Shown here: positions 46,943 through 57,201 of the stretch, piece after piece
How positions within the stretch are numbered: position 1 is the first letter of the stretch
How the letters are laid out: each line of letters starts with the position of its first letter
From: Bryoerythrophyllum caledonicum
Lineage: Eukaryota; Streptophyta; Bryopsida; Pottiales; Pottiaceae
Length of the DNA: 64,000 nucleotides
Assembly: GCA_963971425.1 (NCBI GenBank)
Contig: OZ020517.1
Coordinates: 19,062,904-19,126,903, forward strand
Direction of reading: 5' to 3'
The notes under the pieces: generated by a model
Database searches by the model: none
Told to the model about the DNA's origin: nothing
The model's input: the letters and a program-made list of their open reading frames with translations, nothing else
Program-made: the position numbers and the translations under genes

Positions 46943-47912
46943 CACTAAAAGTTTCATTTAGTGTAATGGCACGAATAGTGTACTTACCTTAGTACACTAA
47001 TTGCGAACAAGTTGACAAATAGTGTACTAATTGCAAACAAGTGTACTTTCTCAAAAATTTACTTTATCAAAGATTACTTTATCAGAGTACACTTTATGGA
47101 AATTTAATTTTTTTAAAGCTTACTTTTTCAAGAGATTATTTTTCAAGTTTTACTTCTTAAAAAGTTTACTTTTTCAAAATTTACTTTCCCAAACATTTAC
47201 TTTTTCAGCACTTCACTTTTTCAAAACCTTACTTTTTCAAAACTTTACTTTTTCAAACATTTACTTTTTCAGCACTTCACTTTTTCAAAACCTTACTTTT
47301 TCAAAACTTTACTTTTTCAAAAATTTACTTTTTTCCAAGTTTACTTTGAAAAAGTTCACTTTTTCAAAAGTTTACTTTTGAAACGGTTTACTTTTGAAAA
47401 AGTTTACTTTTCAAACGTTTACTTTTTCAATTGTTTACATTTGGAAAAGCTTATTTTTACAAAAGTTTACCTTTGCAAAAGGTAAGTTGTCTTTTTTCCC
47501 CAAATTGATGTTTTTCCCTAGTTCTTGTTTTTTTCAAAAATGTTGTTTTTTCCTAATTGTTTTTTCCTAATTGTTGTTTCGCAAAAATGTTGTTTTTTCC
47601 TATTTGTTGTTTTCCCAAATTGTTGTTTTTTCCTAATTGTTGTTTTTTCCCAATTGTTGTTTTTTCCAATTTTTTCTTTGTGAGTTTTATTTTTTCTCTT
47701 CTTCACCTCTTTGTACACATGATTCTCTTCTACTTTCAATACACTAAACGTGCACAAGTAAAAAAGTTAATATTCCAATCTTTACAAAAGTTCACAAATA
47801 GTGTAGTAGTTCACATTTAGTGTACTATTTTTTCACTACACTAATTGCATAGTTGACAATTAGTGTATGGGTTCGTATTTAGTGTCCACTACACTAAATG
47901 AAACTTTTAGTG
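46943..47912. mobile_element. CACTAAA double-palindrome family element (copy E)
   Basis: 970 bp between TA (46941-46942) and TA (47913-47914). Left end CACTAAA-AGTTTCA-TTTAGTG; right end CACTAAA-TGAAACT-TTTAGTG. The 25-bp ends match with one mismatch. The interior is subterminal repeats plus a long T-rich minisatellite and no transposase: an internally deleted derivative of a D-type element, still keeping part of the minisatellite. Confidence 0.8.
47040..47660. repeat. T-rich minisatellite in copy E
   Basis: Units of TTTACTTTTTCAAAA change at ~47510 into TGTTGTTTTTTCCTAAT units. Non-coding. Confidence 0.9.
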
Positions 47913-47914
47913 TA

Positions 47915-48482
47915 GTAACATGCCAAAGGCAACCTAGTGTTTTTTAAATCTGCGACATCCGATAACTTCCCTGACCATCCCTAACTGTCCTCCCCCATTA
48001 CTCTCCCTTATTCTCCCTTCCACTCCCTAATTGTCCCTTATTCTCCCTAACTCCCCTTTTCCCTTTGTCTCCCTTAAGTTATTTAAAATTTAAAACTTAC
48101 ATTTTTTAGAATTTAAAGCACTTTAAACTTTTAAGAGTCAAAACCTAAATTTTAAAATTTAGATTTCAACAACTTATATACATGTTAATAATAAATTAAA
48201 TCTTACAATTGTAAAGGTTTTAGGAATATTTATTTTTAAAACTATTAAAATCAAGGAAGAATTTACAACATGGAAATTTGCCGAAGGAGGCCCCATATCA
48301 TATATGCCTCCTTAGTACAGCGGTCTCCTTTTTCAGGTTCTATGTTTTGTGGACCTACAATTATGTCATTTACATTCATCCATCCACATCCATCCATCCA
48401 CTTCAAAATAATTTAGAAATCATCACCGCTCACTGCTTTCAACTCACAGCTCATCGCTCGCATATTAGCATTCCTAAAACAA
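47915..48482. other. AT-rich spacer between copies E and F
   Basis: Includes a CTCCCTTATTCTCCC-type pyrimidine patch (~47980-48070). No gene is seen. Confidence 0.5.
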
Positions 48483-48484
48483 TA

Positions 48485-49085
48485 CACTAAACATCGCATT
48501 TAGTGTAGTCTACACTAAATACGAACTCTTACACTAAATGTAAGAATCACAATTAGTGTAATGACATAACAATACACTAAATGTGAAACATTACACTATA
48601 TGTGAATGGCAGTAAAAATTGGATTTTTATTTATTTGTACTTGTGCACAATTAGTGTATGAAAAGCTTGCCGCAATGAATGAAAAACAACATTGTTCAGA
48701 GGAGCATTAGTCACTCAAAAAGAATCGGAATTACACTTATGAGATGTTTTTTGACATCTAAATTTTCTGTAGATGTGTTTTGACGTCTCATATGTTTAGT
48801 TTGAAGAAAATTTGAGTAAGTTATGGGCATTCAAAGATTTTGATGATGTAAAGGAAGAGAGACTTAGGGAAAGGCATGACGGCCGGTAGGCAATTGATTG
48901 AGGGTAGGGAGAGGTGGGAAATAGGAAAAGTCAACATAGAGAATAAAGACATGACGGCTAGTTGGCGGTTGATTGAGGCATCATTATTGATGTTGGCGGC
49001 TAACACTAATCGTGAACTTGTTCGCAAATAGTGTAGTAGGGTGAATACACTATTTGCATGACTACACTAAATGCGATGTTTAGTG
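48485..49085. mobile_element. CACTAAA double-palindrome family element (copy F, opposite orientation)
   Basis: 601 bp between TA (48483-48484) and TA (49086-49087). The ends are perfect 25-bp inverse complements: left CACTAAA-CATCGCA-TTTAGTG, right CACTAAA-TGCGATG-TTTAGTG. The block TTGTGCACAATTAGTGTAT near the left shows it is inverted relative to B, D and E. Non-coding. Confidence 0.82.
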
Positions 49086-49088
49086 TAC

Positions 49089-49455
49089 CGTAGGTGAAGG
49101 GCACCTTTGGCTATAATTCATTCAAAAAAGGCATGCCAAATTATTTGGGAAATTATTGAGTGAAAATGCCGAAATTGAAGAAAATATTAATATACAAAAT
49201 CTTTGGACATCATGGACATCAATGGGGAGTTATGGCTTGGAAAGCCTTGATTCTTGAAAGTGTGTGCAAAAGAGTTCCAAGTAGGAAGCTCGAGGTCTTA
49301 GGTTCAATCCCCTTGGCTGTCAAAATAGGCTAATTATAGTAATATATGAACTTTGTCGAAATCTGCTAAAATTTGTTTTAGAAAGCCGAACTCACTTTTT
49401 TGACTTTAATTAATTATTCGGCGCCCAAGTGCCGAAGGTGCCCTTGTCCTACAGT
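49089..49455. repeat. Inverted-repeat element next to copy F
   Basis: TAGGTGAAGGGCACCTTTGGC at its left end and GCCGAAGGTGCCCTTGTCCTA at its right end are inverse complements with three mismatches. MITE-like. The target duplication is not clear. Confidence 0.5.
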
Positions 49456-49638
49456 AGTGCTGAAGAGTGTTTAACATGAACTATCTATGAAGTTCCCTTA
49501 AAGCTCCACATCACCCACTTTTTTGACTTTAATTAATTATTTGGCGCCCAAGTGCCGAAGGTGCCCTTGACCTACAGTAGTGCTGAAGAGTGTTTAACAT
49601 GAACTATCTCTGAAGTTCCCTTAAAGCTCCACATCACC
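49393..49638. repeat. 123-bp tandem duplication
   Basis: Unit 1 49393-49515 and unit 2 49516-49638 differ at only a few bases. The unit includes the right arm of the preceding inverted-repeat element, so the duplication is younger than the element. Confidence 0.9.
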
Positions 49639-51950
49639 TAAGCATCGTCAATACATAGCATTGATTTACAATTGCAATTGAGCATGGTACTGTACATACA
49701 ATTTTCTATAGTTTGTATGTTTGAGCACTTGATACGCTCGCAATCCATCCATCCATCATCCATCTATAAATTCATCAATCTATCCATCCATTTGCGGCAT
49801 TGAAATTTTGAATTGGGCACGGAAGATGCTCAGGTTTACATAGGTGTTTCTTGTCCACAAGTAGTGGTAAGTTCATTTGTTCATTCCTTTGTCTTTTCAT
49901 TTATTCCTCATGCATTCCGTCTTCAGAAGCTTGCAAAGAGACTGTTGGGTGTGTCTTGGATGTGTCAATGGAACGATATACTTGTCTCTTTAACACTTCA
50001 ATTAATTCTTAAATCATAAACATCCGTTGGGAATTGTATATCTAGGCACATGTTTTATTCTACAGAGGCACCCAAATCCAATCTGCCAGCCAATTCCAAT
50101 TGGCCACCCAATTCCAATCAGTAGAGTATGCACTAAATGGTGCATGAAAATGGTAAATGCATGAAATGGTGCATGAAGCGGCCCAAAATCAATAACTCAA
50201 AATCTGAAAACCCCAGTCATTATTAGCATTGGGTCATGAAGTGTGCAATTTTCAGTTGCTCCACCTCAATTGAGCTCTCATTGGTGGCCTTGCCTTGAAA
50301 GTTGAACAAAGCCGATCGCCATTGGGTACCCTCCATGAGTTGGTTATCCATGGCATGTCTTCTCTCTTTTTACCTACTCTCACTTATTGGCATTGGGCAA
50401 AGGAGGGCACCAAATCTCGCCTACTCTACAGTTTAATTATAGGCTACGGTGGTTTTTGGGCATCTAAATTCTATATCAATTGCAATTATATGATATTAAA
50501 TTTGAAAAATTATTTGTTGAGTTTCATTCCTAATTTCGCATCTTTCTACATAAATTTTTTTGACATACAATATCATTTGAGTCTCCAACCAAGTCAAGTG
50601 ATCGGAATTGGGTGCCTAAAAAATGGGCAATTGTTAACACTACAGTAGCACTATTCATTTGTATAGTACCCTGCAGGGCTGTCAAAAGAGTTGAGCTTTT
50701 TATGTTTGAAGCACCATAATTTTTTCCCTACAAGTCCAAAAAAAGAAAGAAACAATTTTCCATTAAAAATAATCCGTATTTCTATTAGTAGTAAAATTTC
50801 AAGAAGGTATCTTCAAAAATGGATTATTAGGAACCTCCCAAAATTGATTTGTCCCCCGTACAGACAAATTGTCCTTTACGAGTTAGACTGTGACTTACTT
50901 CCAATGGTCACAATTTCCACACATTCATCACACAGATTTTAAAAACATATATCAATTACTCCAGGCTTAACTCATTACAAAGGTTCATATCTCCAAAGGT
51001 TACTAAAAAATACTTCCTCTTTTTCAAGAAGGAGCTCCAACTTTTCTCGCTAAAAAATTGAATCAATTGGCCTACTATTTTATCCTTATACTAGCAGTTG
51101 GCGCTTGCTTTGCAACGCGTTAGTTCAACCATTTTAATGTAGTTAGTTTATCACAAAATATTAAAAAAGAAAGTTAACAACAATCTACATCAAATATAAA
51201 TATGTCTTTGAAACCTATGCATGAATTTAATAATGTAATAGAATAGAATAGAATAGAAAAAAATAAATTAGGTTTTAGGTTCTTTGCATTTTAACATGGA
51301 ATTTCAAAAATGTTATGAACGTCAAATTTGTACTTAAGAGTTTCAAATTTATTTTGGATAAGCACAAATTGCAACACACAAATGCAAATTCCACACACCC
51401 ACAAACTCAACTTGCAATTACAATCTCAAATTTACACAACCACAATCTCACCTCAAAACTTGTAATTTCAATCTCCACAACTCGAATATGGAATTTTGCA
51501 ACTCCAACTTTGTATGCCAACCTCCAAGATCACAACTCCAACTTCACAACTTTTTCACTCCGAGTTTACAGTTCATAATTTACAATTCAATCTTTAAGTG
51601 CTTAACTCAAAAAATATTTTGAACGTCAAATTTGTAATCAAGAGCACAAATTGCAACACACAAATGCAAATTTATCACACCCAAAAACTCAAGCTAATGC
51701 TTTGCAACGCAATAGTCCAACCATTTTAATGTAGTTTTTATATTACAAACTATATTTAAAAAAATGTAACATGATTCACTGCACGGTTGGCTGCGCAATT
51801 AACTACGCGGTTGGCTGCACAATTAACTGCGCGGTTGGCTGCACCATTCCTACAGTTCACTGCACGGTTGACTGCGCGATTGATCGCTGCGTGGTTCACT
51901 ACACGGATTATGATTTTAGTAGTATGATTGTGACCAATTGATTTTGTCAG
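49639..51950. other. Gene-free AT-rich stretch with local duplications
   Basis: No gene. 51115-51160 recurs at ~51700-51745 (GCTTTGCAACGC...CAACCATTTTAATGTAGTT). 51316-51400 recurs at 51617-51680 (GAACGTCAAATTTGTA, AAATTGCAACACACAAATGC). A short tandem run of CTGC(A/G)CGGTTGG-like units lies at ~51780-51900. Confidence 0.6.
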
Positions 51951-51954
51951 TTAA

Positions 51955-52026
51955 CCCCAAAAGATCCATGAGTCCCCTCCGAAGACTATAAGAGCCCCCT
52001 CGGAGGACTCTTGGGCCCTTAGGGAT
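51955..52026. repeat. Possible minimal TTAA-type element
   Basis: 72 bp between TTAA at 51951-51954 and 52027-52030, with ends CCCCAAAAGATCC and GGCCCTTAGGGAT. It resembles the CCCCTAAAGGACC family ends with almost no interior. Weak because of its size. Confidence 0.35.
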
Positions 52027-52030
52027 TTAA

Positions 52031-52789
52031 TCATCTACCATAACTCCTAATTGGTTACTTATTGCACCAACTACCTACTGTGTTGGAAAATAACTACCAA
52101 ATAGGCCCTAGTATCAATACCATTGAAGCTATCCAATTGGCAATTTCTATGTGATTAAGTAAAAATATACCAAATTGAAAAACTTACTAAGACTCTAAGT
52201 ATTGCAGTACACATGTAGGTATCATCTAATTACCATCTTCATCCTCCTTCAAAAACTCAAATCATGTTTGTTTTGGTGTAGCCAATGCGCATCAATTGGA
52301 GACATCTTATAGTGCAAGAATGGCCACCCTTCTAAATTTACATAAAATCTGACAAGGTACATATCTCTCAAACCGACAAGTCTTTGTGCACCATCACATA
52401 GAATGTAGCCTACAACAAACGATTTGTGATTTGCCACCTCTTGAACAAATTCCGGCATAAAGTTCTTTTGGGATTTCCATATAGGACCTCGTTAAATCAA
52501 CTTACATAATAATTATTTTGTTTTGATACCATGGCTAATTTGTGTGGTTTGATATTTTACCACAATTTCCAAAACAAATTTTCCTATTTGCTTCAAACTC
52601 TATATTTTTTTCAAATCATACTGGAAAAATTCCTACATAATTTTGACTTAATTTAATAATATTTTATTTAAGGATCATATGGTTAGAAGAAAGAAGATAG
52701 TATTCAATTTTCATTCTTTACACTAAAAATAATGGTGTTGGAACATTATATAGTAGGACATAGTTAGAGAATTTTTGGAGGTTTACTCT
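52031..52789. other. Gene-free AT-rich stretch
   Basis: One minus-strand open frame (52249-52458) is the only coding-like signal. I recognise no family and do not call it. Confidence 0.45.
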
Positions 52790-52793
52790 TTAA

Positions 52794-53071
52794 CGTCCAA
52801 GTGGACCACGAGAGCTTGGGAGAGTCTACAAGCAAAATAGATTAGGTAGATCATCATTTACACATTGGGTACATTTCATTGTGACCCCACTTTGCGGATA
52901 TTGGTGTAGTTTGTCAATACATGTGCCAATTGGAGATCATAGAGATGCGTTGGAGAGCTCTCTTACAACTCCAAGTGCGTTATGAGTACTTTGACAACGA
53001 CGAACAATCGTGGAAAGAGTTATAATATGCGCCTAAGCACCAAAATCAACCGTGCCAGGGCCTTGTAGACG
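52794..53071. repeat. Possible TTAA-flanked element, second type
   Basis: 278 bp between TTAA at 52790-52793 and 53072-53075. Ends CGTCCAAGTGGACC and GGCCTTGTAGACG are only partly inverse complementary. Tentative. Confidence 0.35.
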
Positions 53072-53295
53072 TTAAAGGGTTAAACACTAGTGGACAAATT
53101 TGTGTTGATATTGAAATCATTGATGTTGGTTCAATCTTGATTTCCAAACCATGACTATACTCGTACCTTTAAAAATTTTAAATCTCAAAAAACCTCACAA
53201 CTTTCTTTTCATGAACTAAGTTTTCAAAGAAGAAAAAATCTAGTACAAGTTAAGTGAATTATAAATCCTCAATTGTATAACAGATACTACAATAT

Positions 53296-53537
53296 GAAGA
53301 AGAAGAAGAAGAACGCCGGCCCCCGAAGGGGGCCGGCGTGAGTAAAGTGTCCGTTCATTCCACCACTAAGTCCATGCCCACCGGGCATGGGTTAGTAGTA
53401 TGGAACTACTTCCCCCTTTCGAGGGTGGACACTATGTACCCAGTAACAAGTAACCGATACCAAAGGACCCAAGGTCCCAAAGAGTTTTAAAAGAGGGAGG
53501 GTAAGTACGGTGAAGTGCAAAAAATGGAATTGTAGAT
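53296..53537 (-). other. LINE 3' UTR with hairpins and (TTC)n tail
   Basis: A perfect 12-bp stem with a 3-nt loop at 53313-53339 (ACGCCGGCCCCC / GGGGGCCGGCGT) lies directly inside the terminal (TTC)n run. A second hairpin, CCATGCCC/GGGCATGG, lies at 53372-53390. Terminal stem-loops plus a simple-repeat tail are how several LINE groups mark RNA for their reverse transcriptase. Confidence 0.75.
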
Positions 53538-53864
53538 CTATGGAGGGGGGTTTAAGGCGTCCGGAAGGGGTTGTTTGTTTTCAAGTTTACGTTTATGTAG
53601 GAGTATCGACATAGCATGTTGGATTGCAATAGTGTTAATATTTGAAAAGGTGGTTTTGATTGAAGTGATGGGGATTTTAAAGGTTTCTTCAAGAGTTGTC
53701 ATTGAGGGGATGTAGGTGGTGGCTCTGGCACCCGCGGTGATGACAATGATGGGGTCTACTTTCCATCCTAGTGCATGAATCTCGTCAAGTAGTGGTTGGT
53801 ATTTGTTTGTTTTATTTTGAAATGGTGTCTGGAGAGAATCTATCATTGCAATATGTGAATTCAA
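53538..53864 (-). pseudogene. LINE C-terminal domain, second half of restriction-like endonuclease candidate
   Basis: This frame continues the preceding ORF after a one-base slip in an A-run near 53830. It holds KTNKYQPLLDEIHALGW, followed by a hydrophobic strand (PIIVITAGARAT). The K-x3-Y spacing after an upstream PD...E pair is the pattern reported for R2-type endonucleases. The tail is a helical region ending in Lys/Pro-rich residues. Confidence 0.6.
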
Positions 53865-56574
53865 TAAATTGGATGGTGAGATTAGGGTCTATGTGGTTTG
53901 GTGGGGGGTCTTTGTATGAAAGTCCTCTAAGACATAATAGGTCCGGTTTGAATCTTGCATTGCAGTGGCATCTTTGAGTATGACAGGTGCAGGGTAACAG
54001 CCAAGGAGGGACCGTATTTTCTTGTGGGTTGTCGTTAAAGGTTCCGGCATTCATAAGAATGAAACACCGGGATTTGGTTGATGATATAAGTAGTTTGCGA
54101 ATAGCCCATACGGCTTTGTTATGTCTTTTGACAATTAGTGAGTGTATATGGGGGTTTTGGCACTTGAGTAAGACATGTAGCCATGTATCTGGGTCCGTGG
54201 AGTTGCAAATTGGACATGTAATTGTAGGAAATCTATCTATTCCAAAAAAGAGTTGTTTGCGGGCATTACCCATGTATTGTCCCGTGCGGAATTTAATTAG
54301 GCATGTGATTTGTGGGTCCGTTATAAAGGGGTTTTTCCAAAAATTATTGGACAGTGCGTTGTGAATGTTTGGGTTGCCAGTCCATTTATCAATATTGGGG
54401 AAGTTTTCTGTAAGTTTTTCTAGGTTATTTATAAGATCATGTTTTTTAAGGTATTTGTCTAAGAATCGTATGGGGCCTTTATCGGGAGTTTCTCCCATGG
54501 AGGGCCATTCATATCTATGAAAGTAATATGGGGTGGCATGGGCGTGTTCGTATGGGTGTTCGGCTTTCTTGTGGGATTTTTCTCTTCCTTCCTTTGCGAG
54601 TTTGTCAGCTTGTTCATTACCGTCTATATTAGCATGGGCTCGGACTTTGTGGAGTGTAGTAATCTGTGTACGGTTTTGGAGCATTTCAACCATAGATGCA
54701 AGGATAGTTTTGTCCGGATGACTGTTGTGTAAAGTAGGGTGTTTAATGTGTGTATTAAGGAGGTATAATACATTTACACAATCTGTAAAAATGTGAGCCG
54801 GTTCGTTTGGGTATTTAGTTGTGATTATTTTAAGGGTTTTATGTATAGCCATCATTTCGGCTCTTAAAATATTTTGGAGTCCATGTAGTCTTTTGCCTGA
54901 TTTAATTTGTTTGGTTGAATTGTATATCCCATAACCGGCTTTTTCTCGGTGCCAGTGTCCCGGGCTTACTTCCGTTGGTTCTTTAAAGGAGCCGTCAGTG
55001 TAGTAACTAAAGTTGGGGTCAAATTTAAGGTCTCTATTGATTTGGTAGTAGGAGAGGGGGAGGCTTAGTTCGGTAATTGGTGTTGCGGTGATGTTTGTGT
55101 GGGGGGTTTTAGACCATTTTTTGTTGCGGTTTACACGGGTTAGAATGGGTGTGGGAGAGGCGGTTGCGGTGTATACTTTGTTAATGTTTAGATTTTTTGC
55201 TATCAGAGTGAGATGAGTGAGGTTTTCTAGATTACCAATTTCTTGAGTTTGGTGATGTATACATAGGATACGTAGGGTTGCTGGTTCGAGGCGGGGTGTT
55301 TGTATATGCGGCGGTATAGTGGGTTCTTTGTAAGTTATAGTGTCAGCTTCAAATAGTACTATGATGTGTGAGTCCGGGAATGGGCCTGAGTGTGGATTAG
55401 AGTTGTGGTACCAATGAGTGTCAGGAGTGATGATAATGGTGATGTTGCGGTCAGGGTCATTGTTTGCCGCTAGGCGTGCCCAATGTATTGCTTGTTGGGT
55501 TTCTTCTTTGTTGTGAGGGTGTGCAAGGCCTATTCCGCTCCACCTATAATCAAAAGTTTTTCCAAGAGATCCAAAAATTTGATCCCGTTCGAATGGAGAG
55601 TAGTATTTTGAGATTTTTGTGGAGCATGTAACGGGGGATGAGAAGTATGAATGTGTTATATTCAAAGATGTAATAAGGTAGTCTAAGATAGGGTTGGGTA
55701 ATGTATAGTGTGCATTTTTAAGGGGGTCGTTTTTGGGTATTCGGTAGTTATATCTTTGGTATAGCCAAACAACTTCGGTTTCAAATGATTGGGGTATTGG
55801 TTCAATGATAATGGGGGTTTGTAGTGCGTCGTGATATTGGTTCCACAACCATTGTAGTCTAGTGAGTGGTATGGTTATTAGATGTCTCCCATTATCTTCG
55901 TATATGTCGGCATTATCTTGTTGTATTTTGATTGTATTTGTTTGTGCGAGGATGTCAATTTTGGGGTTACATTCGGTTGTAATGATGTTAAGGAGGGGGA
56001 TAATAATAGGTGGTGTGATAAATCTTCTATCTCGAGGTTGTGCTTGAGGGTGGTGTAATTGTATGATATTTAGGTAATAATTGTTTTGAGTTCTGAGGTA
56101 GTATTGTGTGAGGATTTCAGTGTTATGTAAGGAAGTATTTGGGTTGTGCCAAGGGAAGAGATTTCTTTGTGGGAGCCATTTGGCGTAGGTGGTGTTGTTG
56201 TGGGTCCAATGGCATAGATATGACGTATATTGTTTGTTTATGTTGTAGGAGTCAATGTACTTTCTATGTTTGTGCGCGGTTATGTTGTTTATTGGGTGTA
56301 TGGAAGGATTTTTTAGTATATGTGGTGGAGGGGTATATGGACGTGAATGTGGCGGGTTTGGGGGGATTAGAGGGGGGTTGATGTTGTGGTGGGTGTCGTT
56401 GTGATCAATGATGTATGAGTCTTTAAGTGTGTATGGTGTGGCGTGAGTGGTGCAAGGGTTGGGGCATATGGGGAGACATGGGGGATGACAAAAAAGTTGT
56501 TTAGCAATATTTAGTGCGCTTTTTATTAATTTATGGGGGGTGCCGTAGGCTGTTTTGTAGCTCTTGTCGTCCAT
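53812..56574 (-). CDS. LINE RT thumb / RNase H / CCHC finger / RLE-like region
   Basis: 920 open codons. Around the middle is a complete type I RNase H: FSYYTDGSFKEP (first Asp), NILRAEMMAIHK (Glu), HIFTDCVNVLYLL (second Asp) and KVRAHANIDGNEQADKLAKEG (His and last Asp). It removes RNA from the hybrid during second-strand synthesis. Further on is CPICNSTDPDTWLHVLLKC, a CCHC finger. Then comes RFKPDLLCLRG and, 20 residues on, FIEFTYCNDRF, the PD and E positions of a PD-(D/E)XK-like fold. The upstream ~350 residues are the post-RT connection, rich in Asn, Ile, Thr and His. The frame is the same as that of the RT piece at 57202-58323, from which it is separated by stops. Confidence 0.82.
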   Translation of the reverse strand: MDDKSYKTAYGTPHKLIKSALNIAKQLFCHPPCLPICPNPCTTHATPYTLKDSYIIDHNDTHHNINPPLIPPNPPHSRPYTPPPHILKNPSIHPINNITAHKHRKYIDSYNINKQYTSYLCHWTHNNTTYAKWLPQRNLFPWHNPNTSLHNTEILTQYYLRTQNNYYLNIIQLHHPQAQPRDRRFITPPIIIPLLNIITTECNPKIDILAQTNTIKIQQDNADIYEDNGRHLITIPLTRLQWLWNQYHDALQTPIIIEPIPQSFETEVVWLYQRYNYRIPKNDPLKNAHYTLPNPILDYLITSLNITHSYFSSPVTCSTKISKYYSPFERDQIFGSLGKTFDYRWSGIGLAHPHNKEETQQAIHWARLAANNDPDRNITIIITPDTHWYHNSNPHSGPFPDSHIIVLFEADTITYKEPTIPPHIQTPRLEPATLRILCIHHQTQEIGNLENLTHLTLIAKNLNINKVYTATASPTPILTRVNRNKKWSKTPHTNITATPITELSLPLSYYQINRDLKFDPNFSYYTDGSFKEPTEVSPGHWHREKAGYGIYNSTKQIKSGKRLHGLQNILRAEMMAIHKTLKIITTKYPNEPAHIFTDCVNVLYLLNTHIKHPTLHNSHPDKTILASMVEMLQNRTQITTLHKVRAHANIDGNEQADKLAKEGREKSHKKAEHPYEHAHATPYYFHRYEWPSMGETPDKGPIRFLDKYLKKHDLINNLEKLTENFPNIDKWTGNPNIHNALSNNFWKNPFITDPQITCLIKFRTGQYMGNARKQLFFGIDRFPTITCPICNSTDPDTWLHVLLKCQNPHIHSLIVKRHNKAVWAIRKLLISSTKSRCFILMNAGTFNDNPQENTVPPWLLPCTCHTQRCHCNARFKPDLLCLRGLSYKDPPPNHIDPNLTIQFIEFTYCNDRFSPDTISK

Positions 56575-57201
56575 AAGGTGTGTACCATTTGGTAGTGTAA
56601 TTTGTTTTATATCGGTAATGTTTGCAGAAATAAGTTTTTGTAAGAGTTTGTCGGATAATTGTCGGTTAAGTCTTGGAAGGTTATGTATTTCATTTGTCCA
56701 GTTTTGTTCGAGTGGTGCGGGGCCTAGTAGGAAATCATCTAGCGTGCTTTTTAGAAATGTTTGGCCTTCTGTTTTTAGTAAAAAAAGTGTGCGGGTAATA
56801 GGGGACCGAAGGCAATCAGATCTTTTAAGTCTTTGGAGGTATTGTGCTCCTCCATAGATGGCAAGAATGTGCCGAAGGAGTCCACTATAGATTAGTCCTA
56901 GTCGTCCTTTGTCGTTAAGTGCATTCTGGAGTTGTTATCCAATGCACCGTAGATAGGCATTTTTGAGGGAGAAAGCTTCTAAACCAAATAGTTCGTGAGG
57001 GAGTTGTGTTATGACATTGGGAGTACAATTAGGGAGTCCGCATACTTTCTTTTATAGGGCTATGATTTTCTTATCCAGTTTGTTTATGGCGGGCATGGAA
57101 TAAGGGACCGCATAGAAACTATATGAGATACCTGGGCGTATGACGGTATCAATCATTTTTATTTTTTGTTGTAATGTAGCCGGACATAGTGCAAGTTCCT
57201 T
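56575..57201 (-). pseudogene. LINE RT thumb region with stop codons
   Basis: The same reading frame as the RT upstream and the RNase H part downstream, interrupted by in-frame stops near 57200, 57050 and 56935. This is the decayed joint of the polyprotein. Confidence 0.65.

Noticed and set aside
49393-49638. LTR-like direct repeats
   Set aside because: Adjacent 123-bp head-to-tail units with nothing between them, so a simple tandem duplication.
51105-51750. Possible solo LTR pair (repeated GCTTTGCAACGC...TGTAGTT segments)
   Set aside because: No TG...CA ends, primer-binding site or target duplication. Local tandem duplication explains it.
52249-52458. Minus-strand 69-codon frame with protein-like composition
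   Set aside because: Short, no splice context, and no recognised family, so it is not supportable as a gene.
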